Below, piece by piece: positions 9,441 to 18,180 of a stretch of 19,720 nt of DNA. Position 1 is the stretch's first letter. The number at the start of each line of letters is the position of its first letter. The stretch lies in the NCBI GenBank assembly GCA_027575765.1, contig JANBPT010000896.1:1-19720 (forward strand), in the 5' to 3' direction. Under the pieces are notes generated by a model. The model was not told where the DNA came from. It ran no database searches and was given only the letters and a program-made list of their open reading frames with translations. A program made the position numbers and the translations under genes. The DNA comes from Tieghemiomyces parasiticus (Eukaryota > Kickxellomycota > Dimargaritomycetes > Dimargaritales > Dimargaritaceae).

Positions 9441-12400
9441 ATGCACCCTCCTGTCAGAGCAGTCTATGACTTTGAAGGGCAGGGGCCGTCCAGCCTGTCC
9501 TTCCGGAAAGGCGACATTATTGAGGTCCACACCCAGCTCGACTCAGGCTGGTGGAACGGGACGTGCCGCAACGAGCGCGGCTGGTTCCCGTCTAACTATG
9601 TCGAGCTGTATCAGCCCGAGGAAGCGACGTCGCCTCCGGTGCCTACGAGTCGACCCCACGCCGCAGCTACAACCACGCACCGTCACCGTGGCACGGGATC
9701 CAACGCCTCCACACGGTCCTCTCCGATTTCCCCCGCCACCCCGACTACAGGTACGGCCGCTCCCCTGGCCGATGCCGGGCTTGAAGCCGACCTGTCCACT
9801 AAACTCACCCTCTCATCGCCCACCCGGCCTCGGGTAGGGACCGACACGTCACTGCCGCCGTCCGCTGTGGGCACTGCCGCCCTTCTCACCACTTCCTTGT
9901 CCCGGAGCCCATCGCGGACCAACTTGGCAACTAAGGCCGAATTCTCGACCAGTCGGCCCGTATCCCGGTTGCCGCCCGGCTGGGGTATTAAGAGCCTGCC
10001 CGACGGCCGCCACTACTACTACCACATGGTGACTGACCTCACCGCCTGGACTCTGGATGGTGTTGACCCTGACACCGGCGTACGCAACGCGCCGGGTTCT
10101 GGCCCCACGCCAGCCCAGTCAACCGCCGCGACCCCGAAGGACCGGCGGCGCGGGTCCGGGGCCTCGACCGATTCGCAATCCTCTCTCCCGGTCACCGCCG
10201 AGGTATCTATGTGGGCGTTCAATCTTCAGCAGCGCCCCCACCCGCGACCGCGGCGGCCCTCGACAGGTCCTAACACGTCTTTCATGGGCGATACCGCGGC
10301 CGGTCAGGCCCCCACCTGGGAACGTCTCAGCGCCAATGTGGTTTACGCCGCCCAGCAGCTCACCAACGCCGGCAAAGCCGACGCCAAGTACGAATTCCTC
10401 CCGCTAACTCTAGTCGTCGTGTCCGCTGTTCACGCCATGTTCCGCGCTTCCGACACCGTAGAGCGTGACGCACCCATCTTCCGTTCCCAGAAGCTGCTCA
10501 AGGCCCACCACCGGCAGGTTACCAACGCTCTGTGCAAGGTGGTGGTTTCGGCCAAGAACGCCTCGGTCGTATGGCCCGCCCCGGATGCCGTCCAAGTCAT
10601 GCAGCGTGACACCAACGAACTCCTGCTGGCCATGCGCCACTTCGTAATCGCCGCCGAGGAGAGCGGCGTGGTACTGCACCCGATCGACGAATCTGATGAC
10701 GCCGTTTCTGCCGCCATGCTGGGTAACAGTTACGCACGGGCGGGACGGTCCATGGCCTCCGATGCGGTGGGCCCGTCTAACGCCTCTGTCATGACCACTG
10801 AGACCGGCCATAGCCAGTACTACGAGGACGTGATTTCCCAGCGCCACCTGAAGTACGTCGACATTCTGTCCCAGATGGAGTCGGTCCTGCACGCCCTGGC
10901 CAAGGCGTTGACCCTCCTACTCCGCCACCTCCGCCGCGGGGACGTGAGTCTGGTGAGGGTTATCACCTTGGCCAAGAAATCCGTTTACGAGATTGGCCAG
11001 TTTTTGCTTATTCTGGAGGAGCTCGACCTGGAGCTGGCCGGAGACGCCCTAGCCCGTCAGTTCGCGCGCAACAAGCAGGCGCTGTACGGGGACGTGGCCA
11101 ACATGGTCATGTCTATCCAGGCTGCCACGCAAGAGGGTGGCGACAGTGTGGGAGTAGTATCCGAGCGTGTTCTGGCGCACACCAACGCCCTCAACAACGC
11201 TGTGTACGAGGTGCTAGTAACCGCCAAGCACGTGGTTGAGGCCATGGACAACCATGAGGAAGAGCTCCTGGTCAGTGCCATCGATAAGCTACGGGGCGGG
11301 TCCCCGACCGGCAGCTACGCTGACCTATCCGCCCAGCCGCGCCGCGCGCAATCTATGCCCTATTTGCGCGAACAGGCCGAACGCCCGGTGGACCGTCATC
11401 TCTCTGCTTTCGAATACTCGGCCCTCCGCAACAATATCCGCTACCGGTCAAACAGCAGTGCCACTACCGGGCCCTTCCCAGGGACCGGCGAGGGCCTGGA
11501 TCTGGATAACGGCGAGATCCATGCCTCTGACGCCCAATCGGTGAGAACGGCCATCAATCACCACTCACACGGTGGCGGGCCTCGGACCTCCGGCCTGCGC
11601 CGTTCCACGGTCGACACTGACAGTGACGACGATGAGGACGATACTTACAGCCGTCACAACCGGTCGGTGTCCACTATCAACCAGCGCAACAAGCTCAAGA
11701 AATTCTTTGGCGACGAGGCCATGCTGGGTTCTGGATCCACCAACACCCTAACCACGTCCTCGACGGCCAACGCCCCCGAGGCCATCCCTGGGCAGCCGAT
11801 GGGGCTTCCGTTTGCCAACCCCACCGAGACCAAGCTGGCCAAGTTCTTTGGCGAGCAGGCCCCGCTGCACGTGCCGACCACCCGGGCCGCTGTGGAGGAG
11901 AAGCCTTGGTTCCTGGCTCCGGACTATGGGTCGGGCGAGCTGGTGTTCACCATTGAGAATAATGTGAAGGGCGCAACGCTGAACGCCCTGGTAGAGCGCC
12001 TGACGGCCCACGACGTGAGCGATATCAACTTCTGCAACACATTTTTGCTCACCTACCGGTCCTTCACTACCACGAACGAGTTCCTCGACCTGATCATCAA
12101 GCGGTACACCATCCAGCCGCCGCCGGGCCTTAAGCCCGACGAGCTCGAGATGTGGACGGAGCGCAAGCTTAAGCCCATCCGTGCGCGCGTCTACAACATC
12201 ATCAAGATGTGGCTGGAGAGCCACTACGTCGAAGATTCGGACATGGACGGCCTGCGCATGCTGCGCGAGTTTGCGTGCACGACGATGGCTGACAGTATGC
12301 CAACGGCCGCTGAACAGGTGGTCAAGTCGATCGACAAGCGACGCCAGTCGTCGGACGGGGCATTCCGCAAGCTGGTCAAGAATCTACCCAAGCAGGCTCC

Positions 12401-13208
12401 GCCGCCAATCCTGCCCCGCAGCTTCCGTAAGCTCAAGGTGTACGACATCCACGCGCAGGAGCTGGCGCGCCAATTCACTATCCTGGACTCCAAGGTGTAC
12501 AACAAGATCAAGTCGGTCGAGTGTCTCAACCAGGCGTGGATGGGCCGGGACCCCACGCGGGCGGTTAATATCAAGGCCATGGTGCAGCTATCGACCAAGG
12601 TTAGTCTCTTCGTGGGCGGAACCATTCTATCGGAACCCGAACTACGCAAGCGCGGGAATTTGATCAAGTACTTCATCACAGTGGCCGAGAAGTGCCGCGA
12701 GCTCAACAACTTCAACTCGCTCATGTCCTTCCAGGGCGGTATCGAGCTGGCGTCGGTTCAGCGGCTCAGACGCACGTGGGACACGCTGGGTACACGCACG
12801 ATGGCCACCTACGAATCCCTGAAGACGCTGATGGGTACCAACCGCAATTTCGTCGAGTACCGCGAGCAGCTCCACTCGTGCAACCCACCTTGTATCCCGT
12901 TTCTGGGTACCCACCTAAAGGATCTGGTGTTTGTAGAGGACGGTAATCCGGATTTCCTGCCCAACCAGCCCCACCTCATCAACTTTGACAAGCGTACCAA
13001 GGTAGCCAGCGTTATTCGCGACCTCCAGTCGTACCAGAACACGCCCTATGCCCTCACCGTGGTGCCCGAGATTCAAGAGTTTATCGAGCGGTCCCTTGAG
13101 GAGGTGACCGATTCCCATGGTCTCTACGATATCAGTCTGACTCTCGAGCCCCGTGAGCGTGAGGACGAGAAGATTGCCCGCCTGCTCCGCGAGAGCGGAT
13201 TCCTGTAG
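9441..13208 (+). CDS. SH3-WW-RasGEF protein, Cdc25-type Ras guanine nucleotide exchange factor
   Basis: A 1255-residue protein in one exon. It should load Ras-family GTPases with GTP at membranes, upstream of cAMP or MAP kinase signalling. Domains in order: SH3 at 5-58 (AVYDFEG at 7-13, GWW at 36-38, WFPSNYVE at 48-55); a Ser/Thr/Pro-rich linker; a WW domain at about 177-207 with tryptophans 181 and 203 and HYYYH at 191-195, lacking the usual final proline; a long helical region at about 290-640; a basic/acidic linker with DSDDDEDD; RasGEF_N at about 832-960; and the catalytic domain at about 999-1225, with NPPCIPFLGTHLKDLVFVEDGNPD-type core residues around 1150 and WTERK and YREQL blocks. 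The segment KLxKFFGxxA occurs twice (751-760 and 798-807). The start is the first ATG after an ATG-free leader and places SH3 at the extreme N-terminus. The gene converges on the aprataxin gene. Family assignment is firm; orthology to yeast Cdc25, Ste6/Efc25 or Bud5 is not resolved. Confidence 0.95.
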   Translation: MHPPVRAVYDFEGQGPSSLSFRKGDIIEVHTQLDSGWWNGTCRNERGWFPSNYVELYQPEEATSPPVPTSRPHAAATTTHRHRGTGSNASTRSSPISPATPTTGTAAPLADAGLEADLSTKLTLSSPTRPRVGTDTSLPPSAVGTAALLTTSLSRSPSRTNLATKAEFSTSRPVSRLPPGWGIKSLPDGRHYYYHMVTDLTAWTLDGVDPDTGVRNAPGSGPTPAQSTAATPKDRRRGSGASTDSQSSLPVTAEVSMWAFNLQQRPHPRPRRPSTGPNTSFMGDTAAGQAPTWERLSANVVYAAQQLTNAGKADAKYEFLPLTLVVVSAVHAMFRASDTVERDAPIFRSQKLLKAHHRQVTNALCKVVVSAKNASVVWPAPDAVQVMQRDTNELLLAMRHFVIAAEESGVVLHPIDESDDAVSAAMLGNSYARAGRSMASDAVGPSNASVMTTETGHSQYYEDVISQRHLKYVDILSQMESVLHALAKALTLLLRHLRRGDVSLVRVITLAKKSVYEIGQFLLILEELDLELAGDALARQFARNKQALYGDVANMVMSIQAATQEGGDSVGVVSERVLAHTNALNNAVYEVLVTAKHVVEAMDNHEEELLVSAIDKLRGGSPTGSYADLSAQPRRAQSMPYLREQAERPVDRHLSAFEYSALRNNIRYRSNSSATTGPFPGTGEGLDLDNGEIHASDAQSVRTAINHHSHGGGPRTSGLRRSTVDTDSDDDEDDTYSRHNRSVSTINQRNKLKKFFGDEAMLGSGSTNTLTTSSTANAPEAIPGQPMGLPFANPTETKLAKFFGEQAPLHVPTTRAAVEEKPWFLAPDYGSGELVFTIENNVKGATLNALVERLTAHDVSDINFCNTFLLTYRSFTTTNEFLDLIIKRYTIQPPPGLKPDELEMWTERKLKPIRARVYNIIKMWLESHYVEDSDMDGLRMLREFACTTMADSMPTAAEQVVKSIDKRRQSSDGAFRKLVKNLPKQAPPPILPRSFRKLKVYDIHAQELARQFTILDSKVYNKIKSVECLNQAWMGRDPTRAVNIKAMVQLSTKVSLFVGGTILSEPELRKRGNLIKYFITVAEKCRELNNFNSLMSFQGGIELASVQRLRRTWDTLGTRTMATYESLKTLMGTNRNFVEYREQLHSCNPPCIPFLGTHLKDLVFVEDGNPDFLPNQPHLINFDKRTKVASVIRDLQSYQNTPYALTVVPEIQEFIERSLEEVTDSHGLYDISLTLEPREREDEKIARLLRESGFL

Positions 13209-13919
13209 TCTTTTTTTTTCTCCCATTACCTACGGCTGGTTCAATGTGGTGCAGTGAGTTGTCCGTTTTCTTCTCCCTCGCTCTCTCTTTTTTTCCCTTT
13301 GTAAAAACCTCACCCCGCACGTTACAATCATTTTGCACCCCACCAGGAGATTGCAATGTGCGTCCCTCCCTGGCTCCGATTTCTTCATTTTTGTTTAGTT
13401 GCGATCGTACCTACTATCCCCCCCCTCGTTGATGTCCATGCGTTTATTTTGCAGTATCAAATATCTACCCTTTTCCTTTACGTCCTTATTGGCACTGCTA
13501 TCATATTTACAATGCGCTGGTGTAGTTAAAACCTCCCGCGTGGCTGTTCATTCTCTAATCCTTAATCGGGCGCTCTTTATCAACCATTAAAATTATTGTA
13601 TCTAACAGGCTTATCAGGTTGCAACATTAACTCCCAAATTGGCCTCTTATCCACTTGACCATGTTAAGTAGCCCATTTGGATATATTTTGGATTCAAAGT
13701 CGAGCCCTGGCAACCTGAACAGATTAAGGCCATAAATAGATGGGTAGATTTCTATCCTGTACCTTTGGAGCAGACGTGCAGTATTGTACAAGCTAGGTGG
13801 TCGAATCGGCTGGAGTTAGTCCCGCCACCCCCAGCGTCGTATTGCCGATGGAGCCTTGCTGAGGGCCATCGAAGACAGCCGGGGTGAGTTGGCCTTCATT
13901 GCTACGAAGGTCAACCAGA
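13209..13919. other. Convergent 3' flanks
   Basis: This 711-nt stretch separates the stop codons of the Ras exchange factor (plus) and the aprataxin (minus). It starts with a run of nine T, is AT-richer than the genes, and contains ATTAAA at 13586-13591, a possible polyadenylation signal for the plus-strand gene about 380 nt past its stop. Short frames here look non-coding. Confidence 0.55.
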
Positions 13920-15028
13920 TCACGGTCCGCAAGTTGGTAACTCCCGACAGCGGCTTTCCAGTTCGGTTCGGAAGCAGCCTGGCAAATGGTCATCGCGGTG
14001 GGCCCGGAAATTCGGCTGTTCCTTATGGCAAAACAGACACACCACGGGTAGGTGGAAAAAATCAGCTTCCCTAGCCCGATCGCAGATGATTCGTGCCGGT
14101 TGTCGCCCGCCGCTATCGTCTGGACCGGCTAAACTCGCTTCTCGCAGCTCCTCCAGCTCCTCCAGGACAACCTCTGGTGGCCGCAGGAAGGGCGTCGCAA
14201 ACGTGTTCCACCTACTCTGACTCCTCATCATAGGGCCCATGAAATCATCACTAATCACGTGGAGGTGTAGCTGCGGAAGACTCGGAAGGGTATGGAAGCC
14301 CAGTCGGAAACGGTAGAGACGGGGATCGGCAAGGTAACCTTCGCCTTTGTCTTTGGCGGTGGTGAGGGCAGCGTGAGTTGGGATGAGGTGGTGGTTTGGG
14401 ATGAGGTCGTCGCACTGGGATGGGGCGAGCGCCCGGGGCGGAAAGGAAGGTTGGGTTTGCAGGTGGCGGATGAGGCGGCCCGCGCGGGCCACCAGCGTTT
14501 GCACAAGTGGGATATCTACCATCGGGTCTAGATCGTAGATATCCCGGACTGGCTGGCGTGGAATGACCAAAAAGTGGAACCAGGCCTGGCAACCGGGAAC
14601 GTGGGAATTTTGGTGTATAGGTGCCCGTAGTGGTTGGGTTACTCATTCAGGCTTGGTCAGGCGGGAGAGCGAGAGATAAAGAGGGCTTTCCGTGGATTTG
14701 GAAACGTTTACCGCGCCCGTGAGGCTATGGGGTGGAGGAAGCGCATAGGACCGCACCCGGAGGGTGGCAAGCCCCAGGGGGCTAAGTGCCGAGATATGAG
14801 ACTCACCTTGGGATACTTGTCGTAAATGACCACTGTGTCGTCGTCGGCGTACAACACCTCCTGCGGGTGCTTCTCCGGGTACCGCGCGTAGTGTTCGAGG
14901 GGACTTGGGCCCGACCACTGTTTTGCGCCGTCGGGCTTCCAAGACCGTCGGTTGGCCAGTGGCGTGGTCTCGTCGCCCGGCGCGGCGGGACTAAGGTCCG
15001 CCAACGGCCGTTGAACGGGTAGGGCCAT
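13920..15028 (-). CDS. HNT3: Aprataxin-like DNA adenylate hydrolase (HIT domain plus C2H2 zinc finger), two exons
   Basis: Exon 1 is 15028-14807 and exon 2 is 14585-13920, joined in phase 0 to give 295 residues. Aprataxin/Hnt3 removes AMP from abortive 5'-adenylated DNA ends left by DNA ligase, in the nucleus. Exon 1 ends in VVIYDKYPK (66-74) and exon 2 opens AWFHFLVIPR, rebuilding the HIT strand pair across the junction. The catalytic segment LHLHVISDDF spans 180-189, with histidines 181 and 183; a leucine or glutamine before this in place of the first triad histidine is usual for fungal and plant members. RWNTF follows at 199-203. The C-terminal finger has Cys257, Cys260, His270 and His274, with a shorter C-to-H loop than the human protein. 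No FHA domain is present, as in other fungi. A proline-rich insert lies at about 119-164. The first ATG was taken as the start. Symbol by family only. Confidence 0.9.
14586..14806 (-). other. Intron of the aprataxin-like gene
   Basis: On the minus strand the donor is AAG|GTGAGT and the acceptor TTGCCAG|GCC, a 221-nt intron in phase 0. The choice is anchored by the protein: only this junction places YDKYPK directly before AWFHFLVIP, matching the conserved order in the family, and it removes an in-frame TGA present in the unspliced reading. Confidence 0.88.
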
Positions 15029-15712
15029 GAGGGTACTGCTGTCCGAGGGGGGTTAACGTAGGAGGTAGGTAGGTGCAGGGATGCGGTAGTAATGCGGCCT
15101 TGAAGAAGGGATTGGTGGTGGCCGATAGCACCAAATGCTTGCAAGTTAGTTAATAGGTGTTGGTGATAGAAAACGGGCACCTATATTAGGTGTAAGTAAG
15201 TGGAGACGACAAAAGTAAAGGAGAAAGACGCGCCTATAAGACTGAGAGGCAGAGTAGGTACTGAAGGGAGAGCCGATTGCGAGATGATACTAACTGAGGC
15301 ACTGGCACGACGGTTGTGGGCAGCGGACAATATCCTGACAGTTCGCTGTAATGCCACAGTCCATGTGTTCATAGTCCGGCACTCACAACGGGGTGCGGTG
15401 GCGCAGATCAGGCTAGAACTTTATCCAGTGAGGCGGTATTCTAATCCCACTCCACCATTAGGTACGCCCATCCTAGGCCTCGATTCCCGGTCCCCAGGAA
15501 GGTTACACTGGCCCGCCATGGCCGCCTTCAGTGACGATTGATATTAACGAAGGTACTTTCTCCACCTCGGCAGCTTCACCCTGGCCTCTTGAGCGCACAG
15601 CTTAGCGTAACACCGACTGATGCAGATGCTCTGACCAACTAACCAAATTATAGAATTTTACCACACGTCCATGTTGGCTATTTATAACATCGATATACTA
15701 GCGTATCTTCAC
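15029..15712. other. Spacer upstream of the aprataxin gene
   Basis: Purine-rich on the plus strand next to the aprataxin start, hence pyrimidine-rich in the sense of that gene, which suits its promoter. A 113-codon plus-strand frame at 15200-15541 shows no known motif and is likely non-coding. A stretch at 15392-15456 resembles a tRNA in part but does not fold as one. Confidence 0.45.
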
Positions 15713-16387
15713 CTAGCTGTCATTTCCAGCTGTGGTCATAGGTTCAGTGGTTGCCGTCAGGACCTCTCGGCTGGCCTTTTCAATCCTCTCAAGCTCAGTT
15801 TCCAGCATCCCCAGTCGCCGTTGACACCTTGTCAACGTGATCTGCTTAGCCTCAATGTCGGTCCGAATTCGAGTGATTTCCTAGGTCAAATGTAGAGGCG
15901 AATAGGCAAGTAGAACAGACAAAATAGGTTACCGAAAAGCAATTGAAAGGCAGCATGAGGTAAGAGGGAGGGGCGGGGAGCGAGACTAAGGGTTAACCGG
16001 AACTTACCTCACAATACAGGGCGCGAGGGTTGGCCTCAGCCGTGTCCTTGTGGAGCTGTGCTAGTTGGGCATCGAGGGTCTCGATGGTCTTGTTCAGGTC
16101 CAACTGGGCTTCGTCTGTCCGGAGTGTCATAGGAAACAGCCAATACAGATGAATATCCCGTCGAGAGTTCAATGCCTATTCCGGGCCACACTGGTCGCCC
16201 GTGTCTGGCTAATTGAGACAAACCGGCACAGGGGAGCGGAGAAAGGTTAAGGGTACACGGACATTTGCGATACCCGCCCATGCGTCAAGCACTTACCGGC
16301 CCCACGCATTACGGAGGTGTTGTCAGAAAGGAGGCGGGCCAATACCTGCTGGACCTGTCGGTCAATTTCGTGGGCGAGGTGTTCCAT
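15713..16387 (-). CDS. Small coiled-coil protein of unknown function, three exons
   Basis: Exons 16387-16297, 16114-16008 and 15880-15713 join to 366 nt, a 121-residue protein with stop TAG. Splice phases agree: exon 1 ends one base into a codon (GCC G|GTAAGT), exon 2 supplies AC to make Asp31, and exon 2 ends in phase 0 at GAG|GTAAGT. The protein starts MEHLAHEIDRQVQQVLARLL, an amphipathic helix. It continues with heptad-like stretches around LDLNKTIETLDAQLAQL (36-52) and a second coil with IRTDIEAKQITLTR and LGMLETELERIEKASRE, then a short polar tail. It is rich in E, Q, L, K and R and has no membrane segment. Size and pattern recall small subunits of coiled-coil assemblies such as Mediator, kinetochore or BLOC-like complexes, but I recognise no specific family. 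A shorter alternative would start at the ATG at 16130 in unspliced exon 2. It stands head to head with the PPR gene, 383 nt apart. Confidence 0.72.
15881..16007 (-). other. Second intron of the coiled-coil gene
   Basis: Donor GAG|GTAAGT and acceptor TTTGACCTAG|GAAATC on the minus strand, 127 nt, phase 0. The donor is a full consensus match, and the helical protein sequence runs smoothly from YCE into EITRIR across the junction. Confidence 0.72.
16115..16296 (-). other. First intron of the coiled-coil gene
   Basis: Donor GCCG|GTAAGT and acceptor CTCCGGACAG|ACGAAG on the minus strand, 182 nt, phase 1. A pyrimidine-rich stretch (CTGTTTCCT) precedes the acceptor. The phase fits exon 2 exactly. 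The acceptor is less certain than the donor because an in-frame ATG occurs just before it. Confidence 0.65.
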
Positions 16388-16770
16388 GGCGTAGCCACGA
16401 GAACAGAAACAGGGAAAAGGGTTCCTGGGAAACCTAGAAGTTGGGGGAATGCGTACAAAATAGACAAAAAGAGCATGTGGCGCAGATGCTATGGGTGAAT
16501 CGAATTGGGGAAAGCGTAAGTCTAATAGGCTTTAGCCTTCATTTCTGCTAGGAGCTTAGAGAGATACAGCTCGTCAACGTCCCTACAATACTTTATCTTT
16601 TTTTTTCCATTTGGAGCTTGTTATCCAAAGATGCGTTCTTTTCTTGACATGAACAGCGGGATCCTCATGGCCTAACTAATGCGTTGCCTTGACCCTACTT
16701 TCCTATGGACTCATTCATTGATTTACTTATCGTTGACCCATTCTTCGCCCATTAATTCGCGGCTAACATC
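16388..16770. promoter_or_regulatory. Shared divergent promoter region
   Basis: The coiled-coil gene (minus) and the PPR gene (plus) start at opposite ends of this 383-nt region, so both promoters must lie in it or overlap the neighbouring 5' ends. No clear TATA box was found for either gene. It contains a run of nine T at 16598-16606 and a possible orphan exon on the minus strand at 16522-16582. Confidence 0.5.
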
Positions 16771-17976
16771 ATGGACCGACTCGGACGGTTACTGTCTTCC
16801 GTCCACCTGGGCGTCGCCTTTACTCGGCCATCAACACTACCTTCTGGCCGCCTTTACTCGGCCCGAGCTCTCAAGATAGCGCAGCGCAAATCTCAATTCC
16901 AACCTCTCAAGGGCGCTAAAGCTGCTGCAACCCATCCTAAGAAGCAGCACTCTGCGTCATCAATACCACCTTCCGCGTCCACCAACTCCACGCTGTCGGA
17001 GGACGATCGCAAATTGGTAGGCGTGCTCAAATCCGTTATCCGGCAGCAAGGCATTGCCGAAACTGAGAAACTCGTTGTCCAACTCGTCCAGAACCAAGGT
17101 CTGCACCTATCGGTGCACGTCTATAACGTATTTATTCATTATTACGGTCGGGTCTTGCGGATGGTCGATATGGAACGATGGTACCGGCGGCTCCAACGAG
17201 CAGCCAAAAAATCTTTAAAGTCAACCGCAGACCCAGCGTCCGGCGACACGGCGGACCGCAGTCTGCGCCCAGATATCTACACCTATACGATAGTCACCAA
17301 CGCCTATAACCGGGCCGGCCGCGGCGATCAGGCCATCGCAACCTGGCGTGATTTCCAGTCCAGCGGGATCCCGTTGAATGCTGTTTACGTGTCAGTATTG
17401 CTTGATACGTTTGGGTTCCATCACAGATCAGAGCTTCTGATTGAATTTTGGGAGGCATTACAGAAGCCGGCGCAGGTGGCATTCCCATCTGGTGGCGGTG
17501 AGCCTGCGGCAGCCATGACTGAAAGTCCACCAAATACCACCACAACCGTTACCACTGCTGGTATTGACGCCGCTCAACCGGGTACGGTAGCCACTGTGGT
17601 TATCCCCGGTGGTTACGAGCACTCCGAGAACCAGTACAATTCCTACTTGGAGGCCCTAGTCCGCTTAGGCCGGCTTCAGCAGGCGGTTGACGTGTTTTGT
17701 ACGCAAATGTGGCCGCCACCAGGAACCCCCGGAGCACCGAAGTTCACACAGGCAGGCGGGGTAACTATTGACGAGGTACCACCAGGCGATGGAGTAGAAC
17801 CGGCTTGGTCAGAAACACCACTGACACCAATGCCATCCCGTAAGACGCTGAACACCCTCCTAGCCGTTCTGAAAATCAGGTCTGAAACACAACTTCTGCA
17901 GCATTGCCTTCGCCATCTAAACTCACACTATCCACACTCCCAGGTCCTGGTACGGACGGTGCTCCGGTACACTTGA
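16771..17976 (+). CDS. Pentatricopeptide repeat (PPR) protein, probably mitochondrial
   Basis: A 401-residue protein in one exon. PPR proteins bind single-stranded RNA, one base per repeat, and act mostly in mitochondrial RNA processing, stability or translation. The N-terminus (MDRLGRLLSSVHLG, then RP, RLYSAR, RKSQF) is basic, rich in R, S and L and free of acidic residues after Asp2, fitting a mitochondrial presequence. Repeat-like pairs of helices are seen at about 113-150 (VYNVFIHYYGRVLRMVDMER), a canonical one at 166-202 (PDIYTYTIVTNAYNRAGRGD), then 203-238 (AVYVSVLLDTF), 284-320 (NQYNSYLEALVRLGRLQQAV) and 355-390 (KTLNTLLAVL). Low-complexity Gly/Ala/Thr/Pro-rich inserts at about 240-282 and 320-352 separate the later repeats. 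It shares a divergent promoter with the coiled-coil gene. Its exact RNA target cannot be inferred. Confidence 0.87.
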   Translation: MDRLGRLLSSVHLGVAFTRPSTLPSGRLYSARALKIAQRKSQFQPLKGAKAAATHPKKQHSASSIPPSASTNSTLSEDDRKLVGVLKSVIRQQGIAETEKLVVQLVQNQGLHLSVHVYNVFIHYYGRVLRMVDMERWYRRLQRAAKKSLKSTADPASGDTADRSLRPDIYTYTIVTNAYNRAGRGDQAIATWRDFQSSGIPLNAVYVSVLLDTFGFHHRSELLIEFWEALQKPAQVAFPSGGGEPAAAMTESPPNTTTTVTTAGIDAAQPGTVATVVIPGGYEHSENQYNSYLEALVRLGRLQQAVDVFCTQMWPPPGTPGAPKFTQAGGVTIDEVPPGDGVEPAWSETPLTPMPSRKTLNTLLAVLKIRSETQLLQHCLRHLNSHYPHSQVLVRTVLRYT

Positions 17977-18075
17977 TAACCAGCGTCTGACCTGGTCCCA
18001 TGAGCCTTGCAAATCAATATTATCAGTGTTCGATAAAGTTTTGAGTTTCTCAAACCTAAAATAGTGTTTTTTTAG

Positions 18076-18107
<32 letters not shown>

Positions 18108-18108
18108 T
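18076..18108. repeat. TA/TG microsatellite
   Basis: A TA dinucleotide run interrupted twice by TG, 100 nt downstream of the PPR stop codon. It is simple sequence in the 3' flank, without obvious function. Confidence 0.9.
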
Positions 18109-18180
18109 GCCCATCATTCTATACCGCTCAGCGAGCTCTTTTTCTTCGGTGCTTAAAGCAAAATTTTAAGTCACTAAACG

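Noticed and set aside
15392..15456. tRNA-like stretch: A-box-like TGGCGCAGATCAGG, B-box-like TTCTAATCC, and six of seven acceptor pairs between GGTGCGG and CTCCACC
   Set aside because: The D stem pairs in only two of four positions, no anticodon loop has T at position 33, and there is too little room for a T arm before the 3' acceptor strand. Likely chance or a heavily decayed tRNA-derived piece.
15200..15541. 113-codon plus-strand open frame between the aprataxin and coiled-coil genes
   Set aside because: No recognisable domain, and its position fits the promoter of the aprataxin gene on the other strand.
16515..16551. Apparent plus-strand intron: GTAAGT, CTAAT, and TTCATTTCTGCTAG within 37 nt
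   Set aside because: It is far shorter than the 127-221-nt introns seen here and leaves too little room for spliceosome assembly.
17891..17916. Possible tiny intron near the PPR C-terminus (CAG|GTCTGA to CTGCAG)
   Set aside because: About 20 nt is too short, and the unspliced frame continues a repeat-like helix pair without a stop.
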